64,000 nucleotides of DNA, from assembly GCF_003012915.1 (NCBI RefSeq), contig NZ_CP027770.1:1984001-2048000 (forward strand). Reading direction: 5' to 3'. Positions within the stretch are counted from its first letter, which is position 1, and every line of letters begins with the position of its first letter. Positions 38,694 to 49,658 of the stretch are shown here, in pieces. The DNA is from Staphylococcus felis (GTDB lineage Bacteria; Bacillota; Bacilli; Staphylococcales; Staphylococcaceae). A program made the translations under genes and the position numbers. Below the pieces are notes generated by a model. The model was not told the DNA's origin and ran no database searches. It saw only the letters and a list, made by a program, of their open reading frames with translations.

Positions 38694-39628
38694 TAGATTT
38701 TCACCTTCTGACCTGTAATACATATCCAACCACTGTCGCGTTGAATGTTTTGAATTTGAAACCCAGCTTCTTTCATTTGTGATACGATGTCTGTTTCCCG
38801 TTCTTCAATGATACCTGAAGCAATAAATATACCATTAGCATTTAAGTGAGAATATGCATCAGGTATCATTTTTTCGATTATATGTGCCAAAATATTTGCA
38901 ATAATAACATCATAAGTCTCGACTTCATTTTCTAATAGATTTCCTGTCGATGTTTCAATAGCATGCAAGCAATGATTTTTTTCAAAATTTTCTTTAGCTA
39001 CTTTTACAGCCATTTCATCTAAGTCGATGGCTTTAATTGATTGTGCGCCTAAAAGAAAAGAAGCAATACTTAATATACCTGACCCAGTACCCACATCAAT
39101 GACACGATGTTTAGGCTGTATCACTTTTTCTAATGCTTTTAAACACAAACTTGTTGTAGGGTGATCTCCAGTGCCGAAAGCCATACCTGGATCAAGTTCG
39201 ATATATAAATATTTATCGTCTCTTTCGATTAATTCCCAACTAGGAATGATGAAAAAGCGGCTTGAAGCTTGAAAAGGATGAAAGTAATTTTTCCATTCAT
39301 TTTCCCAATCTGATTCTTTTATTTCGGTTGCTCGAATAGATAGCACTGTTTTGTCAACAATATCATTATTTAATAAAAGTTGCTCAATTTGATTGTTTAA
39401 TCCGATATAATATTGTTCTTCATTGAAATAACCTTTAATAATGATATGCTTTTCTGGATAATCGTCTGGGTTCAGGTCAAAAATTTCTCCGAATCGATCT
39501 TCTCGTTCTTTATATATTTCATTAGAATCTTCAATCGCAACACCATTGGAACCAAAGTCCTGTAGAATTGATGAGGCTAGCGTTTCGGCATCTTGATTAA
39601 CAGTAACAGAAAGTTCAATCCAATTCAT
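38693..39628 (-). CDS. prmA: Ribosomal protein L11 methyltransferase PrmA
   Basis: PrmA trimethylates ribosomal protein L11. The 311-residue protein has an N-terminal substrate-recognition domain (about 1–60) and a class I methyltransferase domain with [20 protein letters not shown] near residue 175. The catalytic/substrate motif NILAHII is near 243, and [12 protein letters not shown] near 150. It lies 3 bp after dnaJ, matching the B. subtilis dnaJ-yqeT order. Confidence 0.95.
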   Translation of the reverse strand: MNWIELSVTVNQDAETLASSILQDFGSNGVAIEDSNEIYKEREDRFGEIFDLNPDDYPEKHIIIKGYFNEEQYYIGLNNQIEQLLLNNDIVDKTVLSIRATEIKESDWENEWKNYFHPFQASSRFFIIPSWELIERDDKYLYIELDPGMAFGTGDHPTTSLCLKALEKVIQPKHRVIDVGTGSGILSIASFLLGAQSIKAIDLDEMAVKVAKENFEKNHCLHAIETSTGNLLENEVETYDVIIANILAHIIEKMIPDAYSHLNANGIFIASGIIEERETDIVSQMKEAGFQIQNIQRDSGWICITGQKVKI

Positions 39629-39631
39629 AGT

Positions 39632-40768
39632 TTATTCTCCTTTAAAGAAACGTCTAGCTTTATCTTTGAAATTAGAAGATTGCTCACTTATTTCTTCGCC
39701 ACTTGCACTTGCAAATTCTCTAAGTAAATCTTTTTGTCGGTCATTTAATTTAGTTGGTGTTTCGACAATAATATTAACAAACAAGTCGCCGTAACCATAG
39801 CCATGTACATTTTTGACACCTTTACCTTTTAAGCGAAATTGTTTTCCTGACTGTGTGCCGGAAGGAATCGTAAGCATAACATGACTATTTAGTGTTGGGA
39901 TTTTAACTTCATCTCCTAATGCAGCTTGTGAAAAGCTGATTTTATGTTTATATAGGATGTCATCCCCTTCTCTGATAAATTTATCAGACGGTTTCACACG
40001 GAAGATAATAAATAAATCTCCAGACGGTCCACCATTTTCGCCAGGTGATCCTTGATTTGCTAATCTGATTTGTTGATCATTGTCTACACCTTCAGGTACA
40101 GTGACTTGCAATTTAACATTTTTCGTTTCTGTTCCTTTACCGTGACATGTTGGGCAAGCTTCTTCAAATTCTTGACCAGACCCATTACATTGAGGGCACA
40201 CTTTTTCAGTTCTAACTCGACCTAAAATAGTATTTTGTTCAACTGATACATGGCCCGCACCATTACAATATGAGCATGTTTTTTTCTTAGTACCTGGTTT
40301 GGCACCATCACCGTCACAAGTGTGACAAGTTACATCTTTTCGTATAGAGATTTCTTTTTCTGTACCAAACACAGCTTCTTCAAATGTAACAGTCATCGTA
40401 TATTGTAAATCATCGCCGCGTCTAGGTGCGTTGGGATCACGTTGACGTTGAGCGCCACCAAAGAATGAACTGAAAATATCTTCGAAGCCGCCTCCGCCAA
40501 AACCTGAAAAGTCCTGACCACCAAAACCTTGCCCGAAGCCACCATTTTGTGCCCCCGCATGACCAAATTGATCATAGTTTGCACGCTTATTATCATCACT
40601 TAGCACTTCATATGCTTCGCTAATTTCTTTGAATTTTTCATCTGCGCCTTCTTCTTTATTAATATCTGGATGATACTTTTTTGATAATTTACGATAGGCT
40701 TTTTTGATTTCATCTTTAGAAGCACCTTTATTAACACCTAAGACTTCATAATAATCTCTTTTTGCCAA
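39632..40768 (-). CDS. dnaJ: Chaperone protein DnaJ
   Basis: DnaJ is the Hsp40 co-chaperone of DnaK. The 378-residue type I protein has a J domain with HPD (residues 33–35), a Gly/Phe-rich linker (about 70–115, [10 protein letters not shown]), and a zinc-binding region with four CxxCxGxG repeats ([32 protein letters not shown]; residues 145–215). A C-terminal substrate-binding domain completes it. The gene is separated from dnaK by 108 bp containing a hairpin that may partly terminate the heat-shock transcript. Confidence 0.97.
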   Translation of the reverse strand: MAKRDYYEVLGVNKGASKDEIKKAYRKLSKKYHPDINKEEGADEKFKEISEAYEVLSDDNKRANYDQFGHAGAQNGGFGQGFGGQDFSGFGGGGFEDIFSSFFGGAQRQRDPNAPRRGDDLQYTMTVTFEEAVFGTEKEISIRKDVTCHTCDGDGAKPGTKKKTCSYCNGAGHVSVEQNTILGRVRTEKVCPQCNGSGQEFEEACPTCHGKGTETKNVKLQVTVPEGVDNDQQIRLANQGSPGENGGPSGDLFIIFRVKPSDKFIREGDDILYKHKISFSQAALGDEVKIPTLNSHVMLTIPSGTQSGKQFRLKGKGVKNVHGYGYGDLFVNIIVETPTKLNDRQKDLLREFASASGEEISEQSSNFKDKARRFFKGE

Positions 40769-40797
40769 TACAATCTCCCCTTTTTATTTTATAAGGA

Positions 40798-40834
40798 TAA
40801 AAAGAGGCTGGGACGAATGAATGTCCTAGCCCCT
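40798..40834 (-). terminator. Hairpin between dnaK and dnaJ (possible attenuator)
   Basis: AGAGGCTGGGAC (40803–40814) pairs with GTCCTAGCCCCT (40823–40834) with one mismatch and one G-T pair. On the minus strand a T-run follows (A-run 40798–40802). dnaJ follows within 30 bp, so this looks like a read-through terminator or mRNA-stability element that lowers dnaJ relative to dnaK. Confidence 0.75.
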
Positions 40835-40876
40835 TTTTGAGCGACTTGTCATAGTCAGTTTAAAACGTGTGATACA

Positions 40877-42736
<1,860 letters not shown>

Positions 42737-42770
42737 TTATTTTTACATATATCCATTTATTCGTCAAAAA

Positions 42771-43394
42771 TTATTGGTTTACTTTCACCATTGAAGCGCG
42801 TAAAACGCGATCTTTTAATTGATAACCGGGTTGTAATTCTTCTGTAATGGCACCGGATTCAAAATCAGGATTATCGTCTTGAACAACTGCCTGATGATAA
42901 TTAGGGTCAAATTGTTCACCTTCAGCTTTAATTCGCTCTAAGCCATTATTTTTTAAAGCTTGTAATAGACTTTCATAAACCATTTCAACGCCTTTTTTTA
43001 ATGATACGAAAGATTCATCATCGCCTTCAATTTTTAAAGCGCGTTCAAAATTATCTAGTGTAGGCAATATATCACTTAAAACGCTTTGAGATTGATATTT
43101 TTTTTGAATATCACTTTCGTTTTGAATGCGACGTTTATAATTCTCAAATTCAGCATACAATCGTAAGTACTTTTCCTGTTCTTGTTCAACTTGAGCTTTC
43201 AAATTTGATATTTCTTCATCTTTAGGATCTATCTCTTCGTTTTCTTCTTGTTGAGATGGCGTTTTACTTTCTTCATCAGTTTGTTCAACTGTTTGATTCT
43301 GATTTTTTTCGTTCTCTAAAATCGCTTCTGACGATTCAACTTGAGATTCATCTTTTGATTGATCTGGGTTGATTGGTTCGTTGTTTTCTGACAT
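42771..43394 (-). CDS. grpE: Nucleotide exchange factor GrpE
   Basis: GrpE releases ADP from DnaK. The product is 207 residues from the ATG at 43394 (GGAGG 7 bp upstream). It has a long acidic disordered N-terminus (to about residue 65, rich in Glu, Gln, Asn), a long coiled-coil helix ([29 protein letters not shown]), and a C-terminal beta domain with the signature FDPNYHQAV...[11 protein letters not shown]. The spacing to hrcA is 39 bp. Confidence 0.95.
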   Translation of the reverse strand: MSENNEPINPDQSKDESQVESSEAILENEKNQNQTVEQTDEESKTPSQQEENEEIDPKDEEISNLKAQVEQEQEKYLRLYAEFENYKRRIQNESDIQKKYQSQSVLSDILPTLDNFERALKIEGDDESFVSLKKGVEMVYESLLQALKNNGLERIKAEGEQFDPNYHQAVVQDDNPDFESGAITEELQPGYQLKDRVLRASMVKVNQ

Positions 43395-43433
43395 TTTCAA
43401 ACCTCCAATAGACGTTCCATTGATTCTAAAATT

Positions 43434-44423
43434 TTATGAAATTAGATTTAATAAGTTTATGACACTTTGATAACGCATCGCAGTAGGACCAATTACAGCA
43501 ATGTAGCCTTTGACATTATCATCAATCTGATAGGGTTTAGTGAGTATAGCTATATCTCGAAAATCCGACTCAATTTCCGATCCAATCTTTATGGATATAG
43601 GATCTTCAGAAATATTCCGAATTAAATCAGTAATCTGATTTGATTCAATGTACTTGAGAATAGGTTGAATGGATCTTACAGTAGATTCATCTAGACCTTC
43701 TATGAGTTGATTTTTTCCACCTAAATACACACGAGATGATTCTGAAGACTGATATTGCTGGATTAATAAATATACCCTTAACAATAACTGAGTCTCTTCA
43801 TCACTAAAACCTAATAATCTGTACGCATCAATATGATTTTTTTGACCGTTTCTTAAAAATTCCTGGTAGTTTTGAGATATAAAATTTGAAACCTTCGTTA
43901 TCGATAAGTCACTAATTGGGACTTGAACAGATACGTGTAATTGCTTAACGTGTCCAGTATCAAATATTAAAACTACTATTAAATGTTTAAGACTAACTTT
44001 GATTAATCGTATGTCTAGAATGGTTGCTTTAGAGTGGTCTGGTCCTATCACTAATGTTGTATAGTGCGATTGATTTGAAAATACTCTAGCAAAATATTCC
44101 AACGTTGATGAAATGTCAAAATGGTGTTCCATAAACATTCCATACATATCTAAATTATGAGCACTATCTTCATTTAGGGGTTGCTCTAACAATTGTTTGG
44201 CATATACACGAAATCCAGATTCAGAAGGTATGCGTCCAGATGATGAATGTGTCTTTTCAATCAACTTCATGCCCTCTAAGAATTTCATTTCATTACGAAT
44301 TGTTGCTGGGCTGACATTTAAATCATGCCTTTGAATAATTGTGTTAGAGCCAATTGGATGCCCTAATTCAACATAATCTTCAACAATAGCATTTAAAACA
44401 CTGAATTGTCTCTGAGTAATCAT
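43434..44423 (-). CDS. hrcA: Heat-inducible transcription repressor HrcA
   Basis: HrcA represses the class I heat-shock genes by binding CIRCE. It has an N-terminal winged helix (GHPIGSNTIIQRHDLNVSPATIRNEMKFLEG, residues 18–50), a GAF-like dimer domain, and a C-terminal end with GYIAVIGPTAMRYQSVI. At 329 residues it is of normal size. As the first gene of the operon it is autoregulated through the CIRCE element 13 bp before its start codon. Confidence 0.95.
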   Translation of the reverse strand: MITQRQFSVLNAIVEDYVELGHPIGSNTIIQRHDLNVSPATIRNEMKFLEGMKLIEKTHSSSGRIPSESGFRVYAKQLLEQPLNEDSAHNLDMYGMFMEHHFDISSTLEYFARVFSNQSHYTTLVIGPDHSKATILDIRLIKVSLKHLIVVLIFDTGHVKQLHVSVQVPISDLSITKVSNFISQNYQEFLRNGQKNHIDAYRLLGFSDEETQLLLRVYLLIQQYQSSESSRVYLGGKNQLIEGLDESTVRSIQPILKYIESNQITDLIRNISEDPISIKIGSEIESDFRDIAILTKPYQIDDNVKGYIAVIGPTAMRYQSVINLLNLIS

Positions 44424-44435
44424 GTTTTCACCTCG

Positions 44436-44462
44436 TTAGCACTCTTCCCTATCAAGTGCTAA
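44436..44462. promoter_or_regulatory. CIRCE operator of the hrcA operon
   Basis: Read on the plus strand: TTAGCACTC, nine bases, AAGTGCTAA. The consensus is TTAGCACTC-N9-GAGTGCTAA, so one base in one arm is changed (A for G, 44454). The element overlaps the start of transcription predicted from the adjacent promoter and binds HrcA. Confidence 0.95.
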
Positions 44463-44466
44463 CTAT

Positions 44467-44495
44467 AATTTAACAAATTGGTCAAAGTAAGTCAA
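44467..44495 (-). promoter_or_regulatory. SigA promoter of the hrcA operon
   Basis: On the minus strand the -35 is TTGACT (44495–44490) and the -10 is TAAATT (44472–44467), separated by exactly 17 bp. CIRCE begins 4 bp further downstream, a standard class I heat-shock layout. Confidence 0.75.
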
Positions 44496-44513
44496 TGTTA
44501 AAGCATTGGAAAG

Positions 44514-45635
44514 TTATATTTTAATAAAAGATTCAAAAACTTCATTTCCAATGACTTTACCTCTCTCAGTCAATGCAATACTTTCACTATTATTGATAAT
44601 AAGATTTTCACTTGAAAGCTGGTTCAATTCATCGCGATATATCTCCTCAACTTCAAGCCCAAATTTATTCTTAAATCTAGACTTATTTACGCCATTAGTC
44701 ATACGTAATCCTAAAAACATTTCTTCTTCTATTTGTTCTTTGATAGATATTTTGGATTCAGTTAATCTTGGCAACTGATTGGATTTAATCTTATTGATAT
44801 AGTGACCAACTGGCTTTACATTTGTATATCTTACGTTGTCTATATAACCACTTGCACCAGCACCAAATCCATAATAATGTTCATTTTTCCAATATACTTG
44901 ATTATGAACTGACTCATGTCCCTTTTTTGCAAAATTCGAAATTTCATACTGATGTAATTCACTTCTATGAATGCGATCAATTAATAACTTGTACATATTT
45001 TCTCCAATATCTTCATCAGGTAAACTCAATTTGCCTTTGCGATATAAATTATAAAATTGAGTTTGAGGTTCGATGATTAAACCATAACTTGAAATATGGT
45101 CAATATCTAATTGAAGCGCCTGATTTAAACTATCTTCAAATTGTTGCAAAGATTGACCTGGTAAATCGTACATTAAATCTAAACTTATGGATGGTATTTG
45201 GTATTTCCGTGCAATTTTTATGGCATTATAAATATCTTCTGGTTGATGACTTCTTCCTAATGAATTTAATAGATGTGGATCAAAAGTTTGAACGCCTAAT
45301 GATAAGCGATTGACACCATACTTTTTTAATAAAGCAATTTTAGATTCTGTCAATTCATCCGGATTAGCTTCAAAAGTATATTCATCACGAATATTAAATC
45401 GACGCCCAATTGCGTTCAGTAAAGTTTCGAGTTGAACTTCTGAGAGTGCTGTTGGAGTACCTCCTCCAACAAATATTGTATTTAATTGAGTGGTATGAGC
45501 GCTTTCCATTTCTTTAATTAAGCAGTTGATATAATCATCCACTGGTTGGTTTTGAATAAAATATTTATTAAAATCACAGTAAGTACAAATTTTGGTACAA
45601 AAAGGGATATGGATATATGCACTTTTAATACTCAT
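44514..45635 (-). CDS. hemW: Radical SAM heme chaperone HemW
   Basis: This 373-residue protein belongs to the HemN/HemW radical-SAM family. The cluster motif CTKICTYCDF (CxxxCxxC) lies near residue 14, followed by FVGGGTPTALS near 57. It has HNQVYWKNEHYYGFGAGASGY, which fits HemW, a heme-binding chaperone, rather than a true oxygen-independent coproporphyrinogen oxidase. The order lepA-hemW-hrcA is conserved in bacilli. It ends only 19 bp before the hrcA promoter region. Confidence 0.9.
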   Translation of the reverse strand: MSIKSAYIHIPFCTKICTYCDFNKYFIQNQPVDDYINCLIKEMESAHTTQLNTIFVGGGTPTALSEVQLETLLNAIGRRFNIRDEYTFEANPDELTESKIALLKKYGVNRLSLGVQTFDPHLLNSLGRSHQPEDIYNAIKIARKYQIPSISLDLMYDLPGQSLQQFEDSLNQALQLDIDHISSYGLIIEPQTQFYNLYRKGKLSLPDEDIGENMYKLLIDRIHRSELHQYEISNFAKKGHESVHNQVYWKNEHYYGFGAGASGYIDNVRYTNVKPVGHYINKIKSNQLPRLTESKISIKEQIEEEMFLGLRMTNGVNKSRFKNKFGLEVEEIYRDELNQLSSENLIINNSESIALTERGKVIGNEVFESFIKI

Positions 45636-45646
45636 AAGTCCTCCTT

Positions 45647-45687
45647 AAAAAACACCCCCATCCACATCGAATCATGTGGAATGGGAG
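45647..45687 (-). terminator. Terminator behind lepA
   Basis: CCCATCCACAT and ATGTGGAATGGG form an 11-bp stem with one unpaired base and a 5-base loop (45657–45685). On the minus strand it is followed by six T residues (A-run 45647–45652). It lies 8 bp after the lepA stop and 12 bp before hemW, so hemW probably has read-through or its own promoter. Confidence 0.88.
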
Positions 45688-45694
45688 CATATCA

Positions 45695-47518
45695 CTAATC
45701 TTCGTCCATTTTCAAAACAGCTAAAAATGCATCTTGTGGTATTTCTACATTGCCGACAGCTTTCATTTTTGCTTTACCAGCTTTTTGTTTCTCTAATAAT
45801 TTACGTTTACGACTAATGTCTCCACCATAACATTTGGATAGAACATTTTTACCCATTGATTTGATATTTGTTCTTGCAACAATTTTATGCCCGATTGCTG
45901 CTTGGACTGGTACTTCAAATTGTTGTCTTGGGATAAGTGTCTTTAATTTCTCAACAAGTACCTTACCACGTTCATATGCAAAGTCTCTATGAACAATAAA
46001 ACTTAAAGCATCGACCTTTTCGCCATTTAATAAAATATCCATTTTAACTAAATTACTTTCTTTATTTTCGATGAATTCGTAATCAAATGATGCATATCCT
46101 TTTGTATTTGATTTTAATTGATCAAAAAAGTCAAATACGACTTCAGATAAAGGCAGCTCATAAACAATATTAACACGAATATCATCAAGATAATCCATAT
46201 TTATAAACTGTCCACGTTTACGTTGGCAAAGTTCCATTACAGCACCGACATAGTCATTTGGAACCATCATTGTAGCCTTAACATAAGGTTCAAAAACTTT
46301 CTCAATTTGATCACGCTCAGGCATTTGCGCTGGATTGTCTACCAAAATTTCATCACCATTACGAAGTTGAACAGTATAAATTACAGATGGTGCTGTTGCG
46401 ATAAGTTCAATACCAAATTCGCGTTCAATACGTTCCTGAATAATTTCCATATGCAACATACCTAAAAATCCAGTTCGGTATCCAAATCCAAGTGCTTTAG
46501 AAGACTCTGGTTCAAATTCGAGAGAAGCATCGTTGAGTTGAAGTTTTTCCAAAGCTTCACGCAAGTCATTGTAATCTTTGTTATCAATAGGAAAAAGTCC
46601 ACAATAAACCATAGGATTCATTTTTTTATATCCTTTTAAAGGGGTGTCGGCAGGATGATTTGCTAATGTAATCGTATCCCCTACACGTGAATCATCTACA
46701 TTTTTAATATTTGCGATAATATATCCAACGTCACCAACTGATAATTCGTCAGTTGGCATCTGCTTAGGCGTATTAATTCCTACTTCGTTAACTTCAAACG
46801 TTTTGCCCGTTGCCATCATTTTAATTTGGTCACCAGGCTTAACGACACCTTCAACAATTCTAATTGATGAAATAACGCCTCTATAAGGATCATATTCAGA
46901 GTCGAATATTAATGCTTTTAATGGTGCGCTAGGATCTCCTTCTGGTGGAGGGACTATTTCAACAATCTTTTCTAAAATTTCTTCAATACCTATATTGGAC
47001 TTGGCGCTAGCTAATACAGCATCATCTTTATCAAGCCCAATGACTTCCTCTACTTCATTTTTGACACGCTCTGGTTCAGCTGCTGGTAAATCAATTTTAT
47101 TGATAACAGGTACCAACTCTAAATCATTATCGAGTGCTAAATATACGTTTGCTAAAGTTTGTGCTTCTATGCCTTGAGCTGCATCGACTACAAGAATAGC
47201 ACCTTCACATGCTGCAAGTGATCGAGACACTTCATATGTAAAATCGACATGTCCTGGTGTATCAATCAAATGAAAAGTATAAGTTTCACCATCTTTAGCA
47301 TCGTACTTTAATCGTACTGCATTAAGTTTAATTGTAATACCACGTTCTCTTTCCAGATCCATAGAATCTAACAATTGTGCTTGCATCTCACGAGATTCAA
47401 CTGATTTCGTATTTTCAAGTATTCTATCAGCAAGTGTTGATTTCCCGTGATCGATATGTGCAATGATTGAAAAGTTTCTGATATATTTCAGTCTATTGAT
47501 TCGTTCTTGATTATCCAT
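45695..47518 (-). CDS. lepA: Elongation factor 4 (LepA)
   Basis: LepA is a ribosome-binding translational GTPase that can back-translocate stalled ribosomes. The 607-residue protein has G1 AHIDHGKST near residue 20, switch [10 protein letters not shown] near 85, and G4 NKID near 140. A C-terminal LepA-specific domain carries [25 protein letters not shown] near 560. It lies divergent from rpsT. A GTG or TTG start is not needed: [16 protein letters not shown] begins with ATG. Confidence 0.97.
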   Translation of the reverse strand: MDNQERINRLKYIRNFSIIAHIDHGKSTLADRILENTKSVESREMQAQLLDSMDLERERGITIKLNAVRLKYDAKDGETYTFHLIDTPGHVDFTYEVSRSLAACEGAILVVDAAQGIEAQTLANVYLALDNDLELVPVINKIDLPAAEPERVKNEVEEVIGLDKDDAVLASAKSNIGIEEILEKIVEIVPPPEGDPSAPLKALIFDSEYDPYRGVISSIRIVEGVVKPGDQIKMMATGKTFEVNEVGINTPKQMPTDELSVGDVGYIIANIKNVDDSRVGDTITLANHPADTPLKGYKKMNPMVYCGLFPIDNKDYNDLREALEKLQLNDASLEFEPESSKALGFGYRTGFLGMLHMEIIQERIEREFGIELIATAPSVIYTVQLRNGDEILVDNPAQMPERDQIEKVFEPYVKATMMVPNDYVGAVMELCQRKRGQFINMDYLDDIRVNIVYELPLSEVVFDFFDQLKSNTKGYASFDYEFIENKESNLVKMDILLNGEKVDALSFIVHRDFAYERGKVLVEKLKTLIPRQQFEVPVQAAIGHKIVARTNIKSMGKNVLSKCYGGDISRKRKLLEKQKAGKAKMKAVGNVEIPQDAFLAVLKMDED

Positions 47519-47680
47519 ATCATTCTACTCACTTTCATTAAGTTCCCAACTTATATAACTATTACATCTTTGATATGATAACGTTTTTAGACTATAAATG
47601 CAAATCACTCATTCAAGTCATGTGTTAAATCAAAGTATACATTTTTTGATTATAAAAACAGCATCATTTAGAAATAATCA

Positions 47681-47709
47681 TTGCACATTACTATGACTTT
47701 TGATAGAAT
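47681..47709 (+). promoter_or_regulatory. rpsT promoter
   Basis: The -35 TTGCAC (47681–47686) and -10 TAGAAT (47704–47709) are 17 bp apart, and the -10 is extended by TGA directly upstream. Transcription would start near 47716, about 52 bp before rpsT. Confidence 0.75.
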
Positions 47710-47767
47710 AAATTTTGTTGTAATCAAATTCATTTTGATGCCAAGAAGACTATAGGAGGTGTCTCAC

Positions 47768-48016
47768 ATGCCAAATATTAAATCTGCTATTAAACGTGTA
47801 AGAAAAACAGAAACAACTGAACTTAAAAACATTTCTCAAAAAAATGACATGCGTTCAGCTGTGAAACGTGCTAAACAAGCAATTGAATCTAACGCTGATA
47901 ATAAACAAGAATTAATTAGTCAAGCTGTTAAACGTATTGACAAAGCATCACAAAGTCATTTAATACATTCAAACAAAGCTGACCGAATGAAATCTAAATT
48001 AATGTCAGCTAAATAA
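47768..48016 (+). CDS. rpsT: 30S ribosomal protein S20
   Basis: S20 binds 16S rRNA early in 30S assembly. The 82-residue basic protein starts MPNIKSAIKRVRKTE, the family's normal start, behind AGGAGGTG; the GTG at 47759 is not needed. The C-terminus RIDKASQSHLIHSNKADRMKSKLMSA is typical. One of the few plus-strand genes, transcribed alone from a strong promoter and followed by two hairpins. Confidence 0.96.
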   Translation: MPNIKSAIKRVRKTETTELKNISQKNDMRSAVKRAKQAIESNADNKQELISQAVKRIDKASQSHLIHSNKADRMKSKLMSAK

Positions 48017-48021
48017 TACTT

Positions 48022-48085
48022 GAACCTTGAGGAGTCTCAAGGTTCTACTGTCTACAAGGCCATTGCCTTTGTAGACAGTTTTTTT
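48022..48085 (+). terminator. Tandem hairpins ending rpsT
   Basis: The first hairpin is GAACCTTGAG/CTCAAGGTTC (48022–48031 and 48036–48045). The second is CTGTCTACAA.../...TTGTAGACAG (48048–48078) followed by seven T residues (48079–48085). The second is a textbook terminator; a small mobile element begins right after its T-run. Confidence 0.92.
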
Positions 48086-48086
48086 A
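48080..48086. repeat. 7-bp direct repeat at left edge of MITE copy 2
   Basis: TTTTTTA here is repeated at 48455–48461 directly outside the right inverted repeat. It is probably the target duplication (7 of an expected 8 bp; the T-tract makes the edge ambiguous). Confidence 0.7.
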
Positions 48087-48454
48087 GGTTCTATAGTAAA
48101 TCGGACTGGTGTATAAATAATTTCATTTATTTGATTGTTCCATAAAGCCTCGCTTTTCTAGGCGCCTCACCTCAACTCATTTTAAGATTGAACTTACCCA
48201 ATCTTAAAATGGATTTTCGGTTACGGCAAGATGCCTCAGAAGTCTCGGCTTAGGAAACAATCAAATGTGCTATATTTATTCACACCCCTAAGTTATAAAA
48301 TATGTTTTACCAACTCAATTTTACTGATTTATGTTGTATTAAAAGAGGCATTAATGTTCAAGACTTTATGAACACACAACAAAAAAGGCGTTAAGCAATC
48401 CATTATTGCATAACGCCTTAATTTAATGCGACCAGTCCGATTTACTATAGAACC
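48087..48454. mobile_element. ISL3-like non-autonomous element (MITE), copy 2, uninterrupted
   Basis: This is a 368-bp element bounded by perfect 24-bp terminal inverted repeats (48087–48110 and 48431–48454; ends GGTTCTATAGT, inner end GGACTGGT). It codes for no protein. Inside are two stable hairpins: TTTTAAGATTG/CAATCTTAAAA near 48180–48210, and AAGGCGTTA.../...TAACGCCTT near 48388–48420. It is the inverted counterpart of the interrupted copy at 28389–29518 and lacks the IS200-type insertion. Family assignment to ISL3 rests on the end sequence and on the 8-bp duplication at the other copy. Confidence 0.88.
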
Positions 48455-48461
48455 TTTTTTA
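48455..48461. repeat. 7-bp direct repeat at right edge of MITE copy 2
   Basis: TTTTTTA, matching 48080–48086. The remaining 156 bp up to the holA stop (48462–48617) holds no gene or clear signal that I can see. Confidence 0.7.
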
Positions 48462-48617
48462 TAGATGTTGATTCGAAGTATACGCTTCACTATATAGGAC
48501 GTTACTAATCAGCTGCAAGAAGGTGGTTGACTTTTTACATATTATAATGGTTAAACTAGCAGTTATCGTTTTTCTAAAATGAGCCGCTCTTAGATTCTTT
48601 ACCGAAGACTATGTTTT

Positions 48618-49592
48618 TTATACAGATAATATAAATAGTTCTAATATTAAGGCTTTATCTAAATAAGAAGATTTAAGTTTATAATCTGTTTCAGCACACT
48701 TATTAATCACTTCTAAAAGTGATTTTAAATGGTATTTTCTAGATTGACTGAGTGCAAGTTTAACGCGATATGGATGAACATTTATCGTTTTGGCAATTTG
48801 GGTAGGGCTATACCCTTTTTCACTGAGTATTTTGGTTTGATAGTAAATTCTGTATGTACTTGTAATTAATGCCAATAACTTAATAGGTTCTTCCTTTAAT
48901 TGAATCAAGTCTTTCATAAGTGAAATGGCTTTTTCTTTTTGCCCTTTTTGAATGTATTCAGTTAATAAAAACACATTTTGTTCTAAACTACGATTCACAA
49001 TGAGTTCAATATCTTTTTTGGAAATCGTAGGTCGTTCCCCAATATAAAGTAATAGTTTATCGAGTTCTTGTTGAATAATGCGATAGTGAATGCCTGTTAG
49101 ACCCAAAAAGTATTCAAGTTCTTCTTGATTAATTGCTTTACTTTCTTTTTGCAAATAAGAAGATATCCATGCTTTCATCTCTTCTTCTGACAATTGCTCG
49201 ATTTTTTTGATATTAGCCACTTTTTTAACCGATTTAACTAATTTTTTTCTTTCGTCTAATTTCAGAGAATGCACCTGAAATATCATTAAAGTGTCGGAAT
49301 CATAATTTTCAACAAAATTAATGAGTTGTGTCAATGATGTTTTCATCTCTTGAGGTATTTTTTCTCCTGTGAAAATAAATGCATTTTGTACTAGCACAAC
49401 TTTTTTATCAGAAAATAGAGGTAGTGTCATTGCTTCCTCCATTATTTGATTAATATTTGCTTCATAAAGGTTATATTTAACAAAGTTAAAATCATCTTTT
49501 GGAACCTTTTTTAGATATTTTTGGATGAGTTGATCAGTTTCTTTTTCAATCAATTCGGGCACATCGCCATAAATAACGTTAATTTGAGACAT
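48618..49592 (-). CDS. holA: DNA polymerase III delta subunit HolA
   Basis: HolA opens the sliding clamp within the clamp-loader complex. The 324-residue protein has the usual N-terminal INVIYGDVPELIEKETDQLI, the segment LPLFSDKKVVLVQNA near residue 58 that fits the clamp-binding region, and a helical C-terminal collar domain. It lacks a functional P-loop, as delta subunits do. It is separated from comEC by 66 bp, the order comEC-holA-rpsT as in B. subtilis (yqeN). Confidence 0.9.
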   Translation of the reverse strand: MSQINVIYGDVPELIEKETDQLIQKYLKKVPKDDFNFVKYNLYEANINQIMEEAMTLPLFSDKKVVLVQNAFIFTGEKIPQEMKTSLTQLINFVENYDSDTLMIFQVHSLKLDERKKLVKSVKKVANIKKIEQLSEEEMKAWISSYLQKESKAINQEELEYFLGLTGIHYRIIQQELDKLLLYIGERPTISKKDIELIVNRSLEQNVFLLTEYIQKGQKEKAISLMKDLIQLKEEPIKLLALITSTYRIYYQTKILSEKGYSPTQIAKTINVHPYRVKLALSQSRKYHLKSLLEVINKCAETDYKLKSSYLDKALILELFILSV

Positions 49593-49658
49593 TATTTAAA
49601 TTCCTTTCCAACGTATCATCAATAGCGTTATTATAACATGATTTATCCAACTATATGA

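Noticed and set aside
47949..48090. Possible small RNA after rpsT
   Set aside because: The two hairpins are explained as rpsT terminators and there is no separate promoter.
48462..48617. Residual gene between MITE copy 2 and holA
   Set aside because: No frame with start signal or conserved residues was found; it is probably plain intergenic sequence.
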